64,000 nucleotides of DNA from CAWGCE01 sp964480915. GTDB lineage: Bacteria; Planctomycetota; Planctomycetia; Pirellulales; Pirellulaceae. The position numbers were made by a program, and so were the translations under genes. The DNA lies in NCBI GenBank assembly GCA_964480915.1, contig CAYZRS010000019.1, forward strand, positions 1 through 64,000, given 5' to 3'. This document shows positions 9,259-17,461 of the stretch, piece after piece (the stretch's first letter is position 1; the number at the start of each line of letters is the position of its first letter). The notes beneath the pieces are model-generated. The model searched no databases. It worked only from the letters and a program-made list of their open reading frames with translations, and had not been told where the DNA came from.

Positions 9259-9655
9259 GCATCGAGTGGAACTGTAAGCCGGGTTCTGTCATTCGCGACG
9301 AGTCGCGAATTGATGGCCATTTCTCTAGGACGCTCGTTGCCGAACGCCTCAAGCAGCTGACCCGGGAGTCCTTGCGCCCGTCGGGCCGACGAGCGACGAC
9401 CGAAGCCGTATTTCTCCCTGCTTAGCCTTGCTCCGGGTGGGGTTTACCTAGCCAGACGAGTCACCCCGTCCGCTGGTGAGCTCTTACCTCACCGTTTCAC
9501 CCTTACCGCGCCAGCGAACTGACGTGGCGGTCTTCTCTCTGCTGCACTTTCCCTAGTCTCGCGACCGGTCGGCGTTACCGACCACCCTGCCCTGCGGAGC
9601 CCGGACTTTCCTCTGCCTGCCAAAGCAAACAGCGACCATCCGTTCCACTCGATGC
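9259..9655 (-). ncRNA. rnpB: RNase P RNA (bacterial type A)
   Basis: The minus strand carries hallmarks of the ribozyme that matures tRNA 5' ends: GAGGAAAGTCCGG near the 5' end (9602-9614) and ACAGAACCCGGCTTA near the 3' end (9275-9289). The ends are joined by a perfect 14-bp P1 helix (9642-9655 with 9259-9272). About 397 nt is normal for type A. The RNA lies tail to tail with the histidine kinase gene, only 20 bases apart. Its 3' end runs into a T-rich stretch (gcttttctt) that may end transcription. The upstream cupin frame stops 10 bases before the RNA begins, so the rnpB promoter must lie within or before that frame. Confidence 0.95.
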
Positions 9656-9664
9656 CGCATCATT

Positions 9665-10117
9665 CTAGCAGCATTTAGAGAGCACCGTTGAGGGCACAAA
9701 GTTCGCACGACGCGACCCCCGACCGTTTTCCGGTGGTGCCCGTCGGTCGACACAGCAGCCGGTAGGCCAACGCGCACCGTCTTGTTGGGCGCTTGGACGA
9801 TGTTCATTGGAAGAAGACGCCAACCAAACGGTCGGTTCTTCGCTGCTGGTGTACTCGACGCGGTGGCGGCAGTGAGCAGCAATCAGCACATGGTCCCCCG
9901 CTTTCATCAGACGGGCATGAGGCTCGTTTTCAAACCGCAAGATCGCTTCGCCGCAAAGCACGGCGACCCATTCGTTTTCGTCCTGGTCGTACCAGAACGG
10001 GTCCGGGCTCTTCTGGCCGGTCGAGACGATCCTCTCAATGCGTACCGATTTGCTACGCACCAAGAGGTCCGTCATTTCTTCGGGCAGCGTCTGCGGCAAG
10101 TCGTCAAAGAGGTTCAT
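9665..10117 (-). CDS. Cupin-domain protein with an apparent 3' frameshift
   Basis: Residues 1-97 form a small single-domain cupin: FWYDQDENEWVAVLCGEA, then GDHVLIAAHCRHRVEYTS with metal-ligand-like His residues, ending in PTVWLA. Proteins of this type normally stop a few residues later. Here the frame continues for about 53 Arg/Ser-rich residues with no cupin character. In the neighbouring frame the same DNA reads VFFQ followed by TGA (9804-9818), which would complete a normal VWLAVFFQ end. A one-base loss near 9818-9820, or a sequencing error, is therefore likely. The start overlaps the stop of the radical SAM gene by 4 bases (ATGA), indicating translational coupling. Confidence 0.75.
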   Translation of the reverse strand: MNLFDDLPQTLPEEMTDLLVRSKSVRIERIVSTGQKSPDPFWYDQDENEWVAVLCGEAILRFENEPHARLMKAGDHVLIAAHCRHRVEYTSSEEPTVWLASSSNEHRPSAQQDGARWPTGCCVDRRAPPENGRGSRRANFVPSTVLSKCC

Positions 10118-11094
10118 GCGATCGGTGGCGAGGTCGCCTGGAACTTACCTTGCCAGGTGTCGCGGTTCTCGAACTCGGCTCGGATGTCTCGCAGTACCGA
10201 ATTCTTATCCAAGCACCATTCGGGGCCAATAAAATAGTCTCGCGGTGCGTCGCCACTGATGCGCTCGACAATCGTCTTGGGCGACAGCCGTTCAATGAAA
10301 TCGACCACCGTCTGAATGTACGGCTCGCGTTCGATCAATTGCACTTCGCCGCTGGCCACCTGATCGGCCAAAGGGGTATTTTTGACGGCGTAAAGATTGT
10401 GAATTTTGATCGCATCGAGCTCTAATCTCGCCATCTCGTCCGCCGCCGCCAGCATGTCGGCGTGCGATTCACCGGGTAAGCCGAGGATAATGTGAGCGCA
10501 AATTTCGAAGCCGCGATCCCGGCTGCGTTCGACCGCTTCCGGGAAGACGGCATAGTTGTGGCCTCGATTCATCCATTCTAAAGATCGATCATGGATCGTC
10601 TGAATACCGTACTCGACAGATAAGTAGGTCTTGCCTGCAATCTCGGTCAGTAAGTCCAACACATCGTCAGGCACGCAATCGGGACGAGTTCCAATCGCCA
10701 TGCCGACGACTTTTTCGTGTTCGAGCGATTCCTCGTAGACCTGCCGCAACTTGTCGACTTCGGCGTAGGTATTGGTGGCCGGTTGGAAATAGGCCAGGAA
10801 CTTGTCGCAATCGTAGCGCAATTTGAGGCGCCGAATGCCTTCATCGATCTGAGCTCGAATCGATCCCTTGGGGATCCGGCGGCTGGGACTGAAGCTGCGA
10901 TTGTCGCAAAACGTGCAGCCTCCGGTCGTCACCGAACCGTCCACATTGGGGCAAGTGAACCCCGCATCGATACTAACTTTCTGGACACGTTCCCCAAATC
11001 GGTTTCGCAGGTACCAATTGTAGGCAAAATAGCGCAAACCGGCCGCTCGCCAGCCCGTGGGGGCATTTGTCACATCTTGTTTTGTTGACGCCAT
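10114..11094 (-). CDS. TIGR01212/YhcC-type radical SAM protein
   Basis: A 326-residue radical SAM enzyme. The family-specific iron-sulfur motif is visible near residue 48 (FTCPNVDGSVTTGGCTFC), in which the three cysteines are spaced more widely than the classical CxxxCxxC. It is followed by the barrel motifs VVGMAIGTRPDCVPD, YLSVEYGIQT and HIILGLPGES, and by DAIKIHNLYAVKNTPLA near the C-terminal side. The length fits the family. The substrate of this widespread group is not settled as far as I know. The cupin gene overlaps its stop codon by 4 bases, so the two form a coupled pair. Confidence 0.88.
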   Translation of the reverse strand: MASTKQDVTNAPTGWRAAGLRYFAYNWYLRNRFGERVQKVSIDAGFTCPNVDGSVTTGGCTFCDNRSFSPSRRIPKGSIRAQIDEGIRRLKLRYDCDKFLAYFQPATNTYAEVDKLRQVYEESLEHEKVVGMAIGTRPDCVPDDVLDLLTEIAGKTYLSVEYGIQTIHDRSLEWMNRGHNYAVFPEAVERSRDRGFEICAHIILGLPGESHADMLAAADEMARLELDAIKIHNLYAVKNTPLADQVASGEVQLIEREPYIQTVVDFIERLSPKTIVERISGDAPRDYFIGPEWCLDKNSVLRDIRAEFENRDTWQGKFQATSPPIA

Positions 11095-11266
11095 TTAGGG
11101 TCGTGCCTACACTAAAGTTTCGGACTTTATATTTTTTATCCGTAGCAAGTGACGAAGTTACTTGCGGTGGCCGGGCCAGCGTTTCATTCATGGGATTCCA
11201 TGATCGCCGACGCAACGAGCCACCAGCCGGGGTACGGCATCTTAACATGGAGTAGACGCAATCATC

Positions 11267-11695
11267 ATGATGGGAGAACTAGTCCCTATCGGAGGTGGCG
11301 ACACCATTCCACTGCTGAAAGATACACTGCTCGTAGGTCGACGCGAAAGCTGCGATATCGTGCTGCGTTTTTCTAACGTCTCGTCACAACATTGCCAATT
11401 AGAGCTTCATCAGGGCTATTGGTACATCCGTGACCTGAACAGTAAGAATGGAACTCGAGTCAACAACGTCAAGGTTTCTGAGAATCTCTTGAAACCAGGA
11501 GACGAGTTGCGGGTCGCTAAACACAAGTATCAAGTGAATTACTCGCCCATCGAATTGGGTGCCGTCGGACCACCACCTTCTGCCAACCTCCCCACGGATG
11601 TTATGCAGAAGTCACTGTTGGAACGAGCCGGACTCGAACGAGGCAACAGCAAGGAACGTGCGCCGGCCAGCGGTCGCATCGATCTGCTGAAGTAA
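11267..11695 (+). CDS. FHA domain protein
   Basis: A 142-residue cytoplasmic protein made almost entirely of one forkhead-associated domain, which binds phosphothreonine peptides. The conserved GR, S and H positions are present in LLVGRRESCDIVL and NVSSQHCQLEL, followed by WYIRDLNSKNGTRVNN. A short low-complexity tail ends the protein. Two adjacent ATGs (11267 and 11270) are equivalent starts; GGAG lies about 15 bases upstream. The protein could read out Ser/Thr kinases such as the one encoded at 21314-24622, but there is no direct genetic link. It is monocistronic with its own terminator. Confidence 0.88.
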   Translation: MMGELVPIGGGDTIPLLKDTLLVGRRESCDIVLRFSNVSSQHCQLELHQGYWYIRDLNSKNGTRVNNVKVSENLLKPGDELRVAKHKYQVNYSPIELGAVGPPPSANLPTDVMQKSLLERAGLERGNSKERAPASGRIDLLK

Positions 11696-11713
11696 CCTTG
11701 ACGCAAAATCGAT

Positions 11714-11747
11714 AAAGCCCCAGCGACGAACGCTGGGGCTTTTTTTG
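11714..11747 (+). terminator. Rho-independent terminator
   Basis: A perfect 12-bp stem (aaagccccagcg / cgctggggcttt) with a 5-base loop runs into seven or more T, 19 bases after the FHA gene. Confidence 0.93.
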
Positions 11748-11853
11748 TGTAGTCTCGACCTTGCCGATTGCAACGAACTTTCTTCAAGCGCAACCCCCAT
11801 TCGACCGATAGCAACCGATGACGCGTCCAATATCGCTACACCGGAGCTTCGTT

Positions 11854-12192
11854 ATGAATCGTCGTGCTTGGATCATGTTTACTGTCGTCGCGGTCTGGTT
11901 TGGTGCCAAAGCCTACTCGCAGCAGCCACAGCAGCCGGCCCCCACCATCCAGGTCTTCGTCTCGGACATGCACTGTCAGCACTGTGCGAAGAAAATTACG
12001 AGCAAGCTCTACACTGTGAAGGGGGTCCGCTCGGTCGCGACCAACTTGAAATCGCACGCGGCCTGGATCACGCCTGCCGTCGGCCAACAAGTCTCGCCTA
12101 AGAAAGTCTGGGAGACACTCGAGTCGATCGAATTCACGCCGGTAAAAATGGTCACGCCCAGCGGTGTATTCATCAAGAAACCGGCGGCCTAA
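11854..12192 (+). CDS. Exported heavy-metal-associated (HMA) domain protein
   Basis: About 112 residues. The ATG at 11854 is preferred over an in-frame ATG at 11818 because CGGAG precedes it and a signal sequence (MNRRAWIMFTVVAVWFGAKA) then starts the protein. The mature part is a single ferredoxin-like HMA fold with the MHCQHC metal-binding loop (MxCxxC type), which usually binds Cu(I) or another soft metal. Most HMA chaperones are cytosolic, so export is the unusual point. No P-type ATPase or other metal transporter is nearby. Two exported thioredoxin-fold proteins follow within 2.4 kb, which suggests metal handling or redox work outside the cytoplasm. Confidence 0.82.
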   Translation: MNRRAWIMFTVVAVWFGAKAYSQQPQQPAPTIQVFVSDMHCQHCAKKITSKLYTVKGVRSVATNLKSHAAWITPAVGQQVSPKKVWETLESIEFTPVKMVTPSGVFIKKPAA

Positions 12193-12242
12193 CCGCGAGC
12201 AGCAACTCGACGGATCAACTCGAGTTCATCATTCAGGAACGC

Positions 12243-12272
12243 AAAGAGGGAGCCAATCTTGGCTCCCTCTTT
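12243..12272. terminator. Bidirectional terminator between convergent genes
   Basis: A 14-bp inverted repeat with a minimal loop (aaagagggagccaa / ttggctccctcttt) lies between the stops of two convergent genes. It has A's on the left and T's on the right, so it can end transcripts from both sides. Confidence 0.85.
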
Positions 12273-12300
12273 CGCTTTCTCATGACCTATCGCGGGCGGA

Positions 12301-13068
12301 CTATCGCTGGCTCACCAAACTGGTTGTTGCCTGTTCTAGGCGACTTACCAGCTGATCCGCGTTCACAAATCCTTCGATCCGATCGACCAAGGCGCCAGAG
12401 CTCGAAAGAATCAACGTCGTTGGGTACATGCGAATTCCCAGATCGTTGACAAACGACTGACATTCCTCCGCCTGGACCGTCGCGGAAACAAATTGCTGCG
12501 TGACCGCCGACTGAACCTCATCGCTTGAAAGCGATTCTTGTTTCATTTTGACGCAGTAGTAACACCCTTCCGTCTTAATGAAAACAACCAGCATGCGATT
12601 CGCGGCCTTGGCACGCTGTAACGCATCGGTGAGTTCGGCCTTTTCAAAAGGCTGCCCTGCAGGCGCCTCGACTTTCATCGCGGCGACCGCTTCCTCGGCC
12701 ACTTTGCGGGTCGGCACTTCCACTTCAAATGGGCCCGAGCCGCGGTACACGATTTCGCCAACAGAATTTGTGATGACTGCATAGGGAAATCTGCCAGCGC
12801 CGTACGACTTGGCAAGCTGCGAACCTAACCGAGTGCTCGCATCGATCCGGCAGACTTGCATCGACAGTGCTTCTCGCCGGCTCGAAAACGCTTCGATCGC
12901 CGCCGTCGGGGCACCAGCATCTTGCGATTCCTCGATCACAACCAACAGCGCGTTGCCGGCCGCCTGAGCAGCCCGACACGCCTCGAGATAGTTAGTAGAG
13001 ACATTCGTCGGCGAGAGACTTCCCGCCATCTGAGCCGACATCGCGGCTACTAAAAGTACAGTGTGCAT
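12301..13068 (-). CDS. Exported protein with two thioredoxin-like folds
   Basis: A 255-residue protein. The start at 13068 has AAGGA 6 bases upstream and gives a signal peptide (MHTVLLVAAMSAQMAGS); a longer frame from 13110 lacks both. The first half resembles a thioredoxin fold (GAGRFPYAVITN, then VYRGSGPF) but has no CxxC. The second half is a normal thioredoxin-like domain with CYYC after MLVVFIKTEG and the cis-Pro strand MYPTTLIL. It is probably a periplasmic disulfide reductase or isomerase, with the first domain serving structure or binding. It is convergent with the HMA gene and divergent from the CGPC thioredoxin gene. Confidence 0.85.
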   Translation of the reverse strand: MHTVLLVAAMSAQMAGSLSPTNVSTNYLEACRAAQAAGNALLVVIEESQDAGAPTAAIEAFSSRREALSMQVCRIDASTRLGSQLAKSYGAGRFPYAVITNSVGEIVYRGSGPFEVEVPTRKVAEEAVAAMKVEAPAGQPFEKAELTDALQRAKAANRMLVVFIKTEGCYYCVKMKQESLSSDEVQSAVTQQFVSATVQAEECQSFVNDLGIRMYPTTLILSSSGALVDRIEGFVNADQLVSRLEQATTSLVSQR

Positions 13069-13541
13069 TCCGATTCCTTCGGGACCATTCGCCTTTGCCA
13101 CGGCGAACACAAGTTAGGTGGGAGCCGCTGCGACTTTTCAGTTCCGAGCGGCGAGTTAGGTGGGATCGAGTGCGAACTCGATGGAAGAGAGCGTAAAGTT
13201 TCGACCAACTTCTCATCAACCCTAACCGGCGAAAAATAGATTCTCTGGTGGAGAATTACCAGACGGCCCCCCTGGCAAGGGGGCCAATCTTCCTCAAAAA
13301 CCCCGAAGTCCCTGGACTTCCAGTTCGGCCCGGATATCCTAGACCATCCCAAAGCGGGGACGCCGACCGAGAACTCTCATTCTCACCATTTCTCCAGCTT
13401 TGTACTGCGCGGCACAGACCGAATACATGAGTCAGACGAATATTGGATCTAAACTAGGGAGCCAACGTCAATCTGCGGATACGCAGTTCCCACCCAAATC
13501 TCATCTACTCCGACGTTGGCAAGGAACAGAGGAACCCAAAC
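13069..13541. other. Intergenic region between divergent thioredoxin-like genes
   Basis: No gene is supported. The stretch should hold the promoters of both divergent genes. Two copies of agttaggtggga lie 42 bases apart (13112-13123 and 13154-13165). A 7-bp GC stem (ggccccc / gggggcc, 13265-13285) without a T-tract is also present. The role of either element is unknown. Confidence 0.45.
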
Positions 13542-14507
13542 ATGCAACGAATGCCAAGTGGCATTGCGCCACTCGCGTTGGCAGCTCTCATGCTGTTCAT
13601 TGGAACGAACACGACGAACGCCCAGGGAATGACCGCAGCCGAGGCACTGCAGACCGTCAAGAAGACCGGCAAGCCCCTTTTGGCCGTCGCCTCGAGCCCC
13701 ACATGTGGTCCCTGCCTGCGCCTGAAGTCGGTCATTCACAGTGATCCCAAGGTCAAGTCGATTTTGGATGACTTCGTCTACCTGGAAATGGATTCCAAAT
13801 CGGCCGAGTTCGCTCAATTTCGCGCTTCTTATCCGGGCAGCTATTCGGGAGTACCGATGGTCTACATGCTCCGTGCGGACGGCGAAGTCATGTATGGCCA
13901 GTCGGGCGGCATGCCGACCGAACAGCTACAGATGTTGCTCAACCACGGCCTGAAGAACGCCGGCACGGTACTTTCGGCGACCGAATTGCAACGCGTCGAA
14001 CAAGCCTTTGGCAAAGGGCGCGCATTAGCCGAGGAAGGCGATTTGGCGGACGCCTACAGCCTGATGTCGCAGATCGCGAATCTGGGCAGCTTCGCCGACG
14101 TGGTCTACTCGGCTCAAGAAACGCAACAAGAACTCAACAATTTGATTGCCAACTGGACAACCGAGTTGGACCAGAGCATTGCTGCGGGCGAATCGGTTCA
14201 CGCCAACGCCTATCGGCTGGCCGAACTCTATGTCGAATTGCCCGAATCGGCGACCGTCTTGCGAGCCAACATCAAACACGTCCTGGACCATTACGAGGCC
14301 CAAGATCGCACCGGCAACGCCATTCGGCAAAACAAGCGGCTCGTACGTGCCCGCTTAGAAGAAAGCCGCGAGATGTGTGACGCCGCCGTGGCCAGTTACC
14401 AATATGTCATTGGCTTAGGCGTTTCTTCGCCGGCCGGCGCATTTGCCAAGGAACGACTGGCCGTCGTCGCCAAAAAGCAGAAGCTAAAATTCAGCACCAA
14501 CAACTAA
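13542..14507 (+). CDS. Exported thioredoxin-family protein with helical C-terminus
   Basis: A 321-residue protein with a signal peptide (about residues 1-27, ending NTTNAQ). A thioredoxin-like domain (about 30-145) follows, with the active site TCGPCLRLKS and the cis-Pro region GVPMVYMLRADGEV. The remaining 170 residues are helical and TPR-like, with no named domain I can assign. The CGPC pair suggests a disulfide reductase role outside the cytoplasm. Its TAA stop interlocks with the stop of the convergent lipoprotein gene (shared bases 14504-14507). Confidence 0.83.
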   Translation: MQRMPSGIAPLALAALMLFIGTNTTNAQGMTAAEALQTVKKTGKPLLAVASSPTCGPCLRLKSVIHSDPKVKSILDDFVYLEMDSKSAEFAQFRASYPGSYSGVPMVYMLRADGEVMYGQSGGMPTEQLQMLLNHGLKNAGTVLSATELQRVEQAFGKGRALAEEGDLADAYSLMSQIANLGSFADVVYSAQETQQELNNLIANWTTELDQSIAAGESVHANAYRLAELYVELPESATVLRANIKHVLDHYEAQDRTGNAIRQNKRLVRARLEESREMCDAAVASYQYVIGLGVSSPAGAFAKERLAVVAKKQKLKFSTNN

Positions 14508-15094
14508 CGACGCCGTCGTGCGCGGGTCAGTTGAGATGCCGACTTAAAGAACTTTTCGCAATTCTCATTCGACAGTTCGGCACCAAGCACGGCCATCGTG
14601 CAGAGATTGCGTGAGTCAAAGGCGACCACTTCGACCCGGGCAAATCCCAATTCAGGATGAGTCAAATTCAGAGATTTGATCGATCGACTAATCTTGGCTG
14701 GCTTGGCGGTCACCTCTTCGGCCGGGATGTCCCCATAGCCATCGCTGCGGTACTGCTGTTCGAGAGCATCGGCGATCGCCTGGGTATCCGTTTCTTGGTT
14801 GTAACGGGTGATGCGAAATTGATATCGAGTTGAGCCAAAGACCAGATCGCGCGTTTCGCCTACCTCCGTCTCCAACTCGGTCGATTCGGTCGTCGATTCG
14901 CCCTTTGGCATCATGACGGAATAGCGCAACTCGGCGTTCGAAATTTCCTCCCAAACCAAAATCCCGTATTTGCTCGGATTTTCTAACTCTTCAATGCGCG
15001 TCTTCAACAGCTTTTCATAATCGCCTTTCCCACATCCGGCACACATCATGGCCAGGAGGAGGAAGAATAGGGATTTTCCGGTACGACTTCGCAT
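14504..15094 (-). CDS. Hypothetical lipoprotein
   Basis: A 196-residue protein. The ATG at 15094 is chosen because GGAG lies 6 bases upstream and the frame then opens with a lipoprotein signal (SLFFLLLAMMCAGC) whose Cys is followed by GKGDYEK. The longer open frame reaching 15283 has no such features. The mature part is a compact alpha/beta domain with no family I recognise; it has conserved-looking stretches such as LGFARVEVVAFDSRNLC. It probably sits on the periplasmic face of a membrane. Its stop codon interlocks with that of the convergent thioredoxin gene. Confidence 0.65.
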   Translation of the reverse strand: MRSRTGKSLFFLLLAMMCAGCGKGDYEKLLKTRIEELENPSKYGILVWEEISNAELRYSVMMPKGESTTESTELETEVGETRDLVFGSTRYQFRITRYNQETDTQAIADALEQQYRSDGYGDIPAEEVTAKPAKISRSIKSLNLTHPELGFARVEVVAFDSRNLCTMAVLGAELSNENCEKFFKSASQLTRARRRR

Positions 15095-15407
15095 TGCGAG
15101 CTCCAAAAAGCACAAACACATAACAGGACTGCCCCCAAAATAGTCGAAACCACTCCACAGCGAAAACCGAGACGGCAAAAATACGCGGAAATCGCAAAGT
15201 GGCCCCCAACCGAACAACCGCTCGGTCCTTCCCACATTGTCGGTCAATGCCTCCAGATCGCCCTTCGATGCTTGCCTTGGCAATTAGCTAGTGCCTAAAA
15301 CTAGGGGGTCGCCTTCCCGTCGGTATTCTTGACTCGACGAGGTGGGCGATGCGATTGCGGTCAACGTTCGTCCATCGCGCCCCGTCCGTTTCCATATCGA
15401 GCCAAGC

Positions 15408-16475
15408 ATGCCTTCGACTTTTCAGCCGCAGACGGAAATGGAAACTCGAGCGGCCGGTGTCGATTTGTACCCAACCGTCGGTCGGCGCATGCCGGGCGAA
15501 TCGGCCTGGGAGGTGATGGTGCAAGGACGCATTTTCCGCCCCTGGCACGACAACATACGGCGGCGACTCGTGCTGCAATTGCTGCGACGAACAATGCGGA
15601 TCTCGACGGCCGAAATGAAGTCGGAATTATTGGAAGAGCGGCTGAACGACTTTTGGATCAAGCCCTGTCGAAACCGACGTGTCACCGTCAAAGTCGACGG
15701 CGAGATCTACGCATTAAGAAAACGTAGTCGTGGCAGTGGCCATTTCCAATCGCCGATCCGCGTCCCCTTTGCGAAGGCTCAACAATCCGACGACCAACCT
15801 GGTCGCTTGATCATCTCGGCCGATCACCACATTCAGACCGATCCGCCCGCCGCTTACGCTCGGCTCATTCCCCCCTGCGGCACGTCGGTCATTTCTGACA
15901 TTGATGACACCATTAAGGTCTCCGACGTGTTGGATCGCCGCCGGATGTTTGCCAACGCCTTCTTGCACAAATACTCACCCGTCACCGGCATGGCAGAACT
16001 CTACCGCAACTGGGCCGGGCAGGGTTGCGAGTTCCACTACGTCTCGTCATCACCTTGGCAGCTGTTTCGGCCGCTGGATTCCTTCTTCAATGAATGCGGT
16101 TTGCCGGCCGGGTCGTTCCACTTACGTCCCTTCCGTTTGCGAGACCCAAAGAATTTCCAGTTAAAGCTGGCCGGCACGCGCAGCAAACGAAAAGCGATTC
16201 GCAGTTTGCTCAAGTGGTATCCGTTCCGGCAGTTCATTCTGATCGGCGATGGGGGAGAAAAGGATGCGAAGCTGTACGGCAAAATCGCGATGAAGCATGG
16301 TCACCAGATCGCTCAAATCTGCATTCGACGCCTTCCGGGAGCAACGAACGAAGCCGACCGAGCCGTGAGATTCGCCTTGCGCGAGCTGCCCCCGTCGAAA
16401 TGGCGTCTTTTTGACGACGCCGCCGAGCTGACCGATTTCGTTGCCGGAAACCGACTTGGCTGGAAAATGTCCTAA
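15408..16475 (+). CDS. App1/DUF2183-type phosphatase
   Basis: About 355 residues. The C-terminal half has the HAD-like catalytic core of the App1 (DUF2183) phosphatidate phosphatase family: SVISDIDDTIKVSDV with the DxDxT nucleophile pair, FHYVSSSPWQLF, SFHLRPFRLRD, and QFILIGDGGEKDAKLY near the end. The N-terminal half is the family's beta-rich region. The family removes phosphate from phospholipid-type substrates; no membrane segment or signal peptide is seen here. The start is uncertain. An upstream GTG at 15342 keeps the frame open, but neither start has a strong ribosome binding site, and the sequence before 15408 looks less protein-like. Confidence 0.83.
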   Translation: MPSTFQPQTEMETRAAGVDLYPTVGRRMPGESAWEVMVQGRIFRPWHDNIRRRLVLQLLRRTMRISTAEMKSELLEERLNDFWIKPCRNRRVTVKVDGEIYALRKRSRGSGHFQSPIRVPFAKAQQSDDQPGRLIISADHHIQTDPPAAYARLIPPCGTSVISDIDDTIKVSDVLDRRRMFANAFLHKYSPVTGMAELYRNWAGQGCEFHYVSSSPWQLFRPLDSFFNECGLPAGSFHLRPFRLRDPKNFQLKLAGTRSKRKAIRSLLKWYPFRQFILIGDGGEKDAKLYGKIAMKHGHQIAQICIRRLPGATNEADRAVRFALRELPPSKWRLFDDAAELTDFVAGNRLGWKMS

Positions 16476-16727
16476 CGCGCTGCGGTTCGCCGTCCCTCGC
16501 CGCCCTTTGCCGCCAAGTCGGCATTTGCTTCGGGACCCGACGGCCCCTGGCGGGAATTTACCGGCGCTTCGCCTGCCAGGACGGGGTAAAACGTGGCTCG
16601 CCCCACTTGTACCGTGGCCGCTAATCGGTCAAACTGAGCGGTTTTCATGTTGCCAGAAATCCAGACCGGGGGCTCCCTTGCCTCCGTGTTCGATTGGAAA
16701 ACGATAAAACTTCAGGAGTCACCATTC

Positions 16728-17336
16728 ATGGGGCGTTACACCGGACCTAAGGGCCGCATCAATCGTCGGCTGAGCGCACTCGTTTATGAAAGTGCGGGCG
16801 CATCGCGAGCATGGGAGCGTCGCGACCACCCCCCCGGTATGCACATCCGTGGCCGACGTCCATCCAATTACGGTATGGCGTTGATGGAAAAGCAGAAGAT
16901 CAAGCATTACTACGGCTTGGGCGAACGCCAACTGCGTCGCTATTTCGATAAAGCAGGTCGTCAAAAAGGCAACACGGGACAGAACCTCTTGCTGACATGC
17001 GAGCGGCGTCTCGATAACGTCGTTCGCCGGGCTGGCTTCACGAAGACGCGCCCGCAGGCTCGTCAGGGCATCACGCACGGCCATTTTCAAGTCAACGGTA
17101 TCACGGTCAACAAGCCGTCTTACATGCTTCGTCCTGGCGACGTCATCACGGTTCGCCCACGCAAGAACTTGCAAAACGTCTACCGTGAGTTGGCCGATTT
17201 TGTCGGTGCCGATCCGCTCGACTGGGTATCGTTCGACGCCGAGACGTTGCGAGCCACCGTGAACGGCCTTCCTGGTCCCAGCGATATCAGCCTGCCCGTC
17301 GACGGTAACGTCGTCGTCGAATTCCTGTCGCGTTAA
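16728..17336 (+). CDS. rpsD: 30S ribosomal protein S4
   Basis: A 202-residue primary rRNA-binding protein that helps start assembly of the small subunit. The N-terminus MGRYTGPKGRINRRL, the central ERRLDNVVRRAGF stretch and the S4 RNA-binding domain (GHFQVNGITVNKPSYMLRPG) are clear. It lacks an N-terminal four-Cys zinc site, so it is the zinc-free form. The ATG at 16728 has CAGGAG upstream; the longer frame from 16647 does not resemble S4. It stands alone here, outside the usual ribosomal protein operon. A strong hairpin follows. Confidence 0.97.
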   Translation: MGRYTGPKGRINRRLSALVYESAGASRAWERRDHPPGMHIRGRRPSNYGMALMEKQKIKHYYGLGERQLRRYFDKAGRQKGNTGQNLLLTCERRLDNVVRRAGFTKTRPQARQGITHGHFQVNGITVNKPSYMLRPGDVITVRPRKNLQNVYRELADFVGADPLDWVSFDAETLRATVNGLPGPSDISLPVDGNVVVEFLSR

Positions 17337-17358
17337 CGGCAGTCGCAGTTCCACCGCC

Positions 17359-17383
17359 CCGCTGACTCACCTCGAGTCAGCGG
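17359..17383 (+). terminator. Hairpin after rpsD
   Basis: A perfect 10-bp stem (ccgctgactc / gagtcagcgg) with a 5-base loop lies 22 bases after the rpsD stop. Only a short pyrimidine-rich stretch follows, so it is a likely but not classical terminator. Confidence 0.6.
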
Positions 17384-17461
17384 CGGCGATCCCTTTCTCC
17401 CACGACCGGGCTCGATTGCCTCGATGTTGTGGCTCTTGTAACTCGAATAAAGGATTCGACG

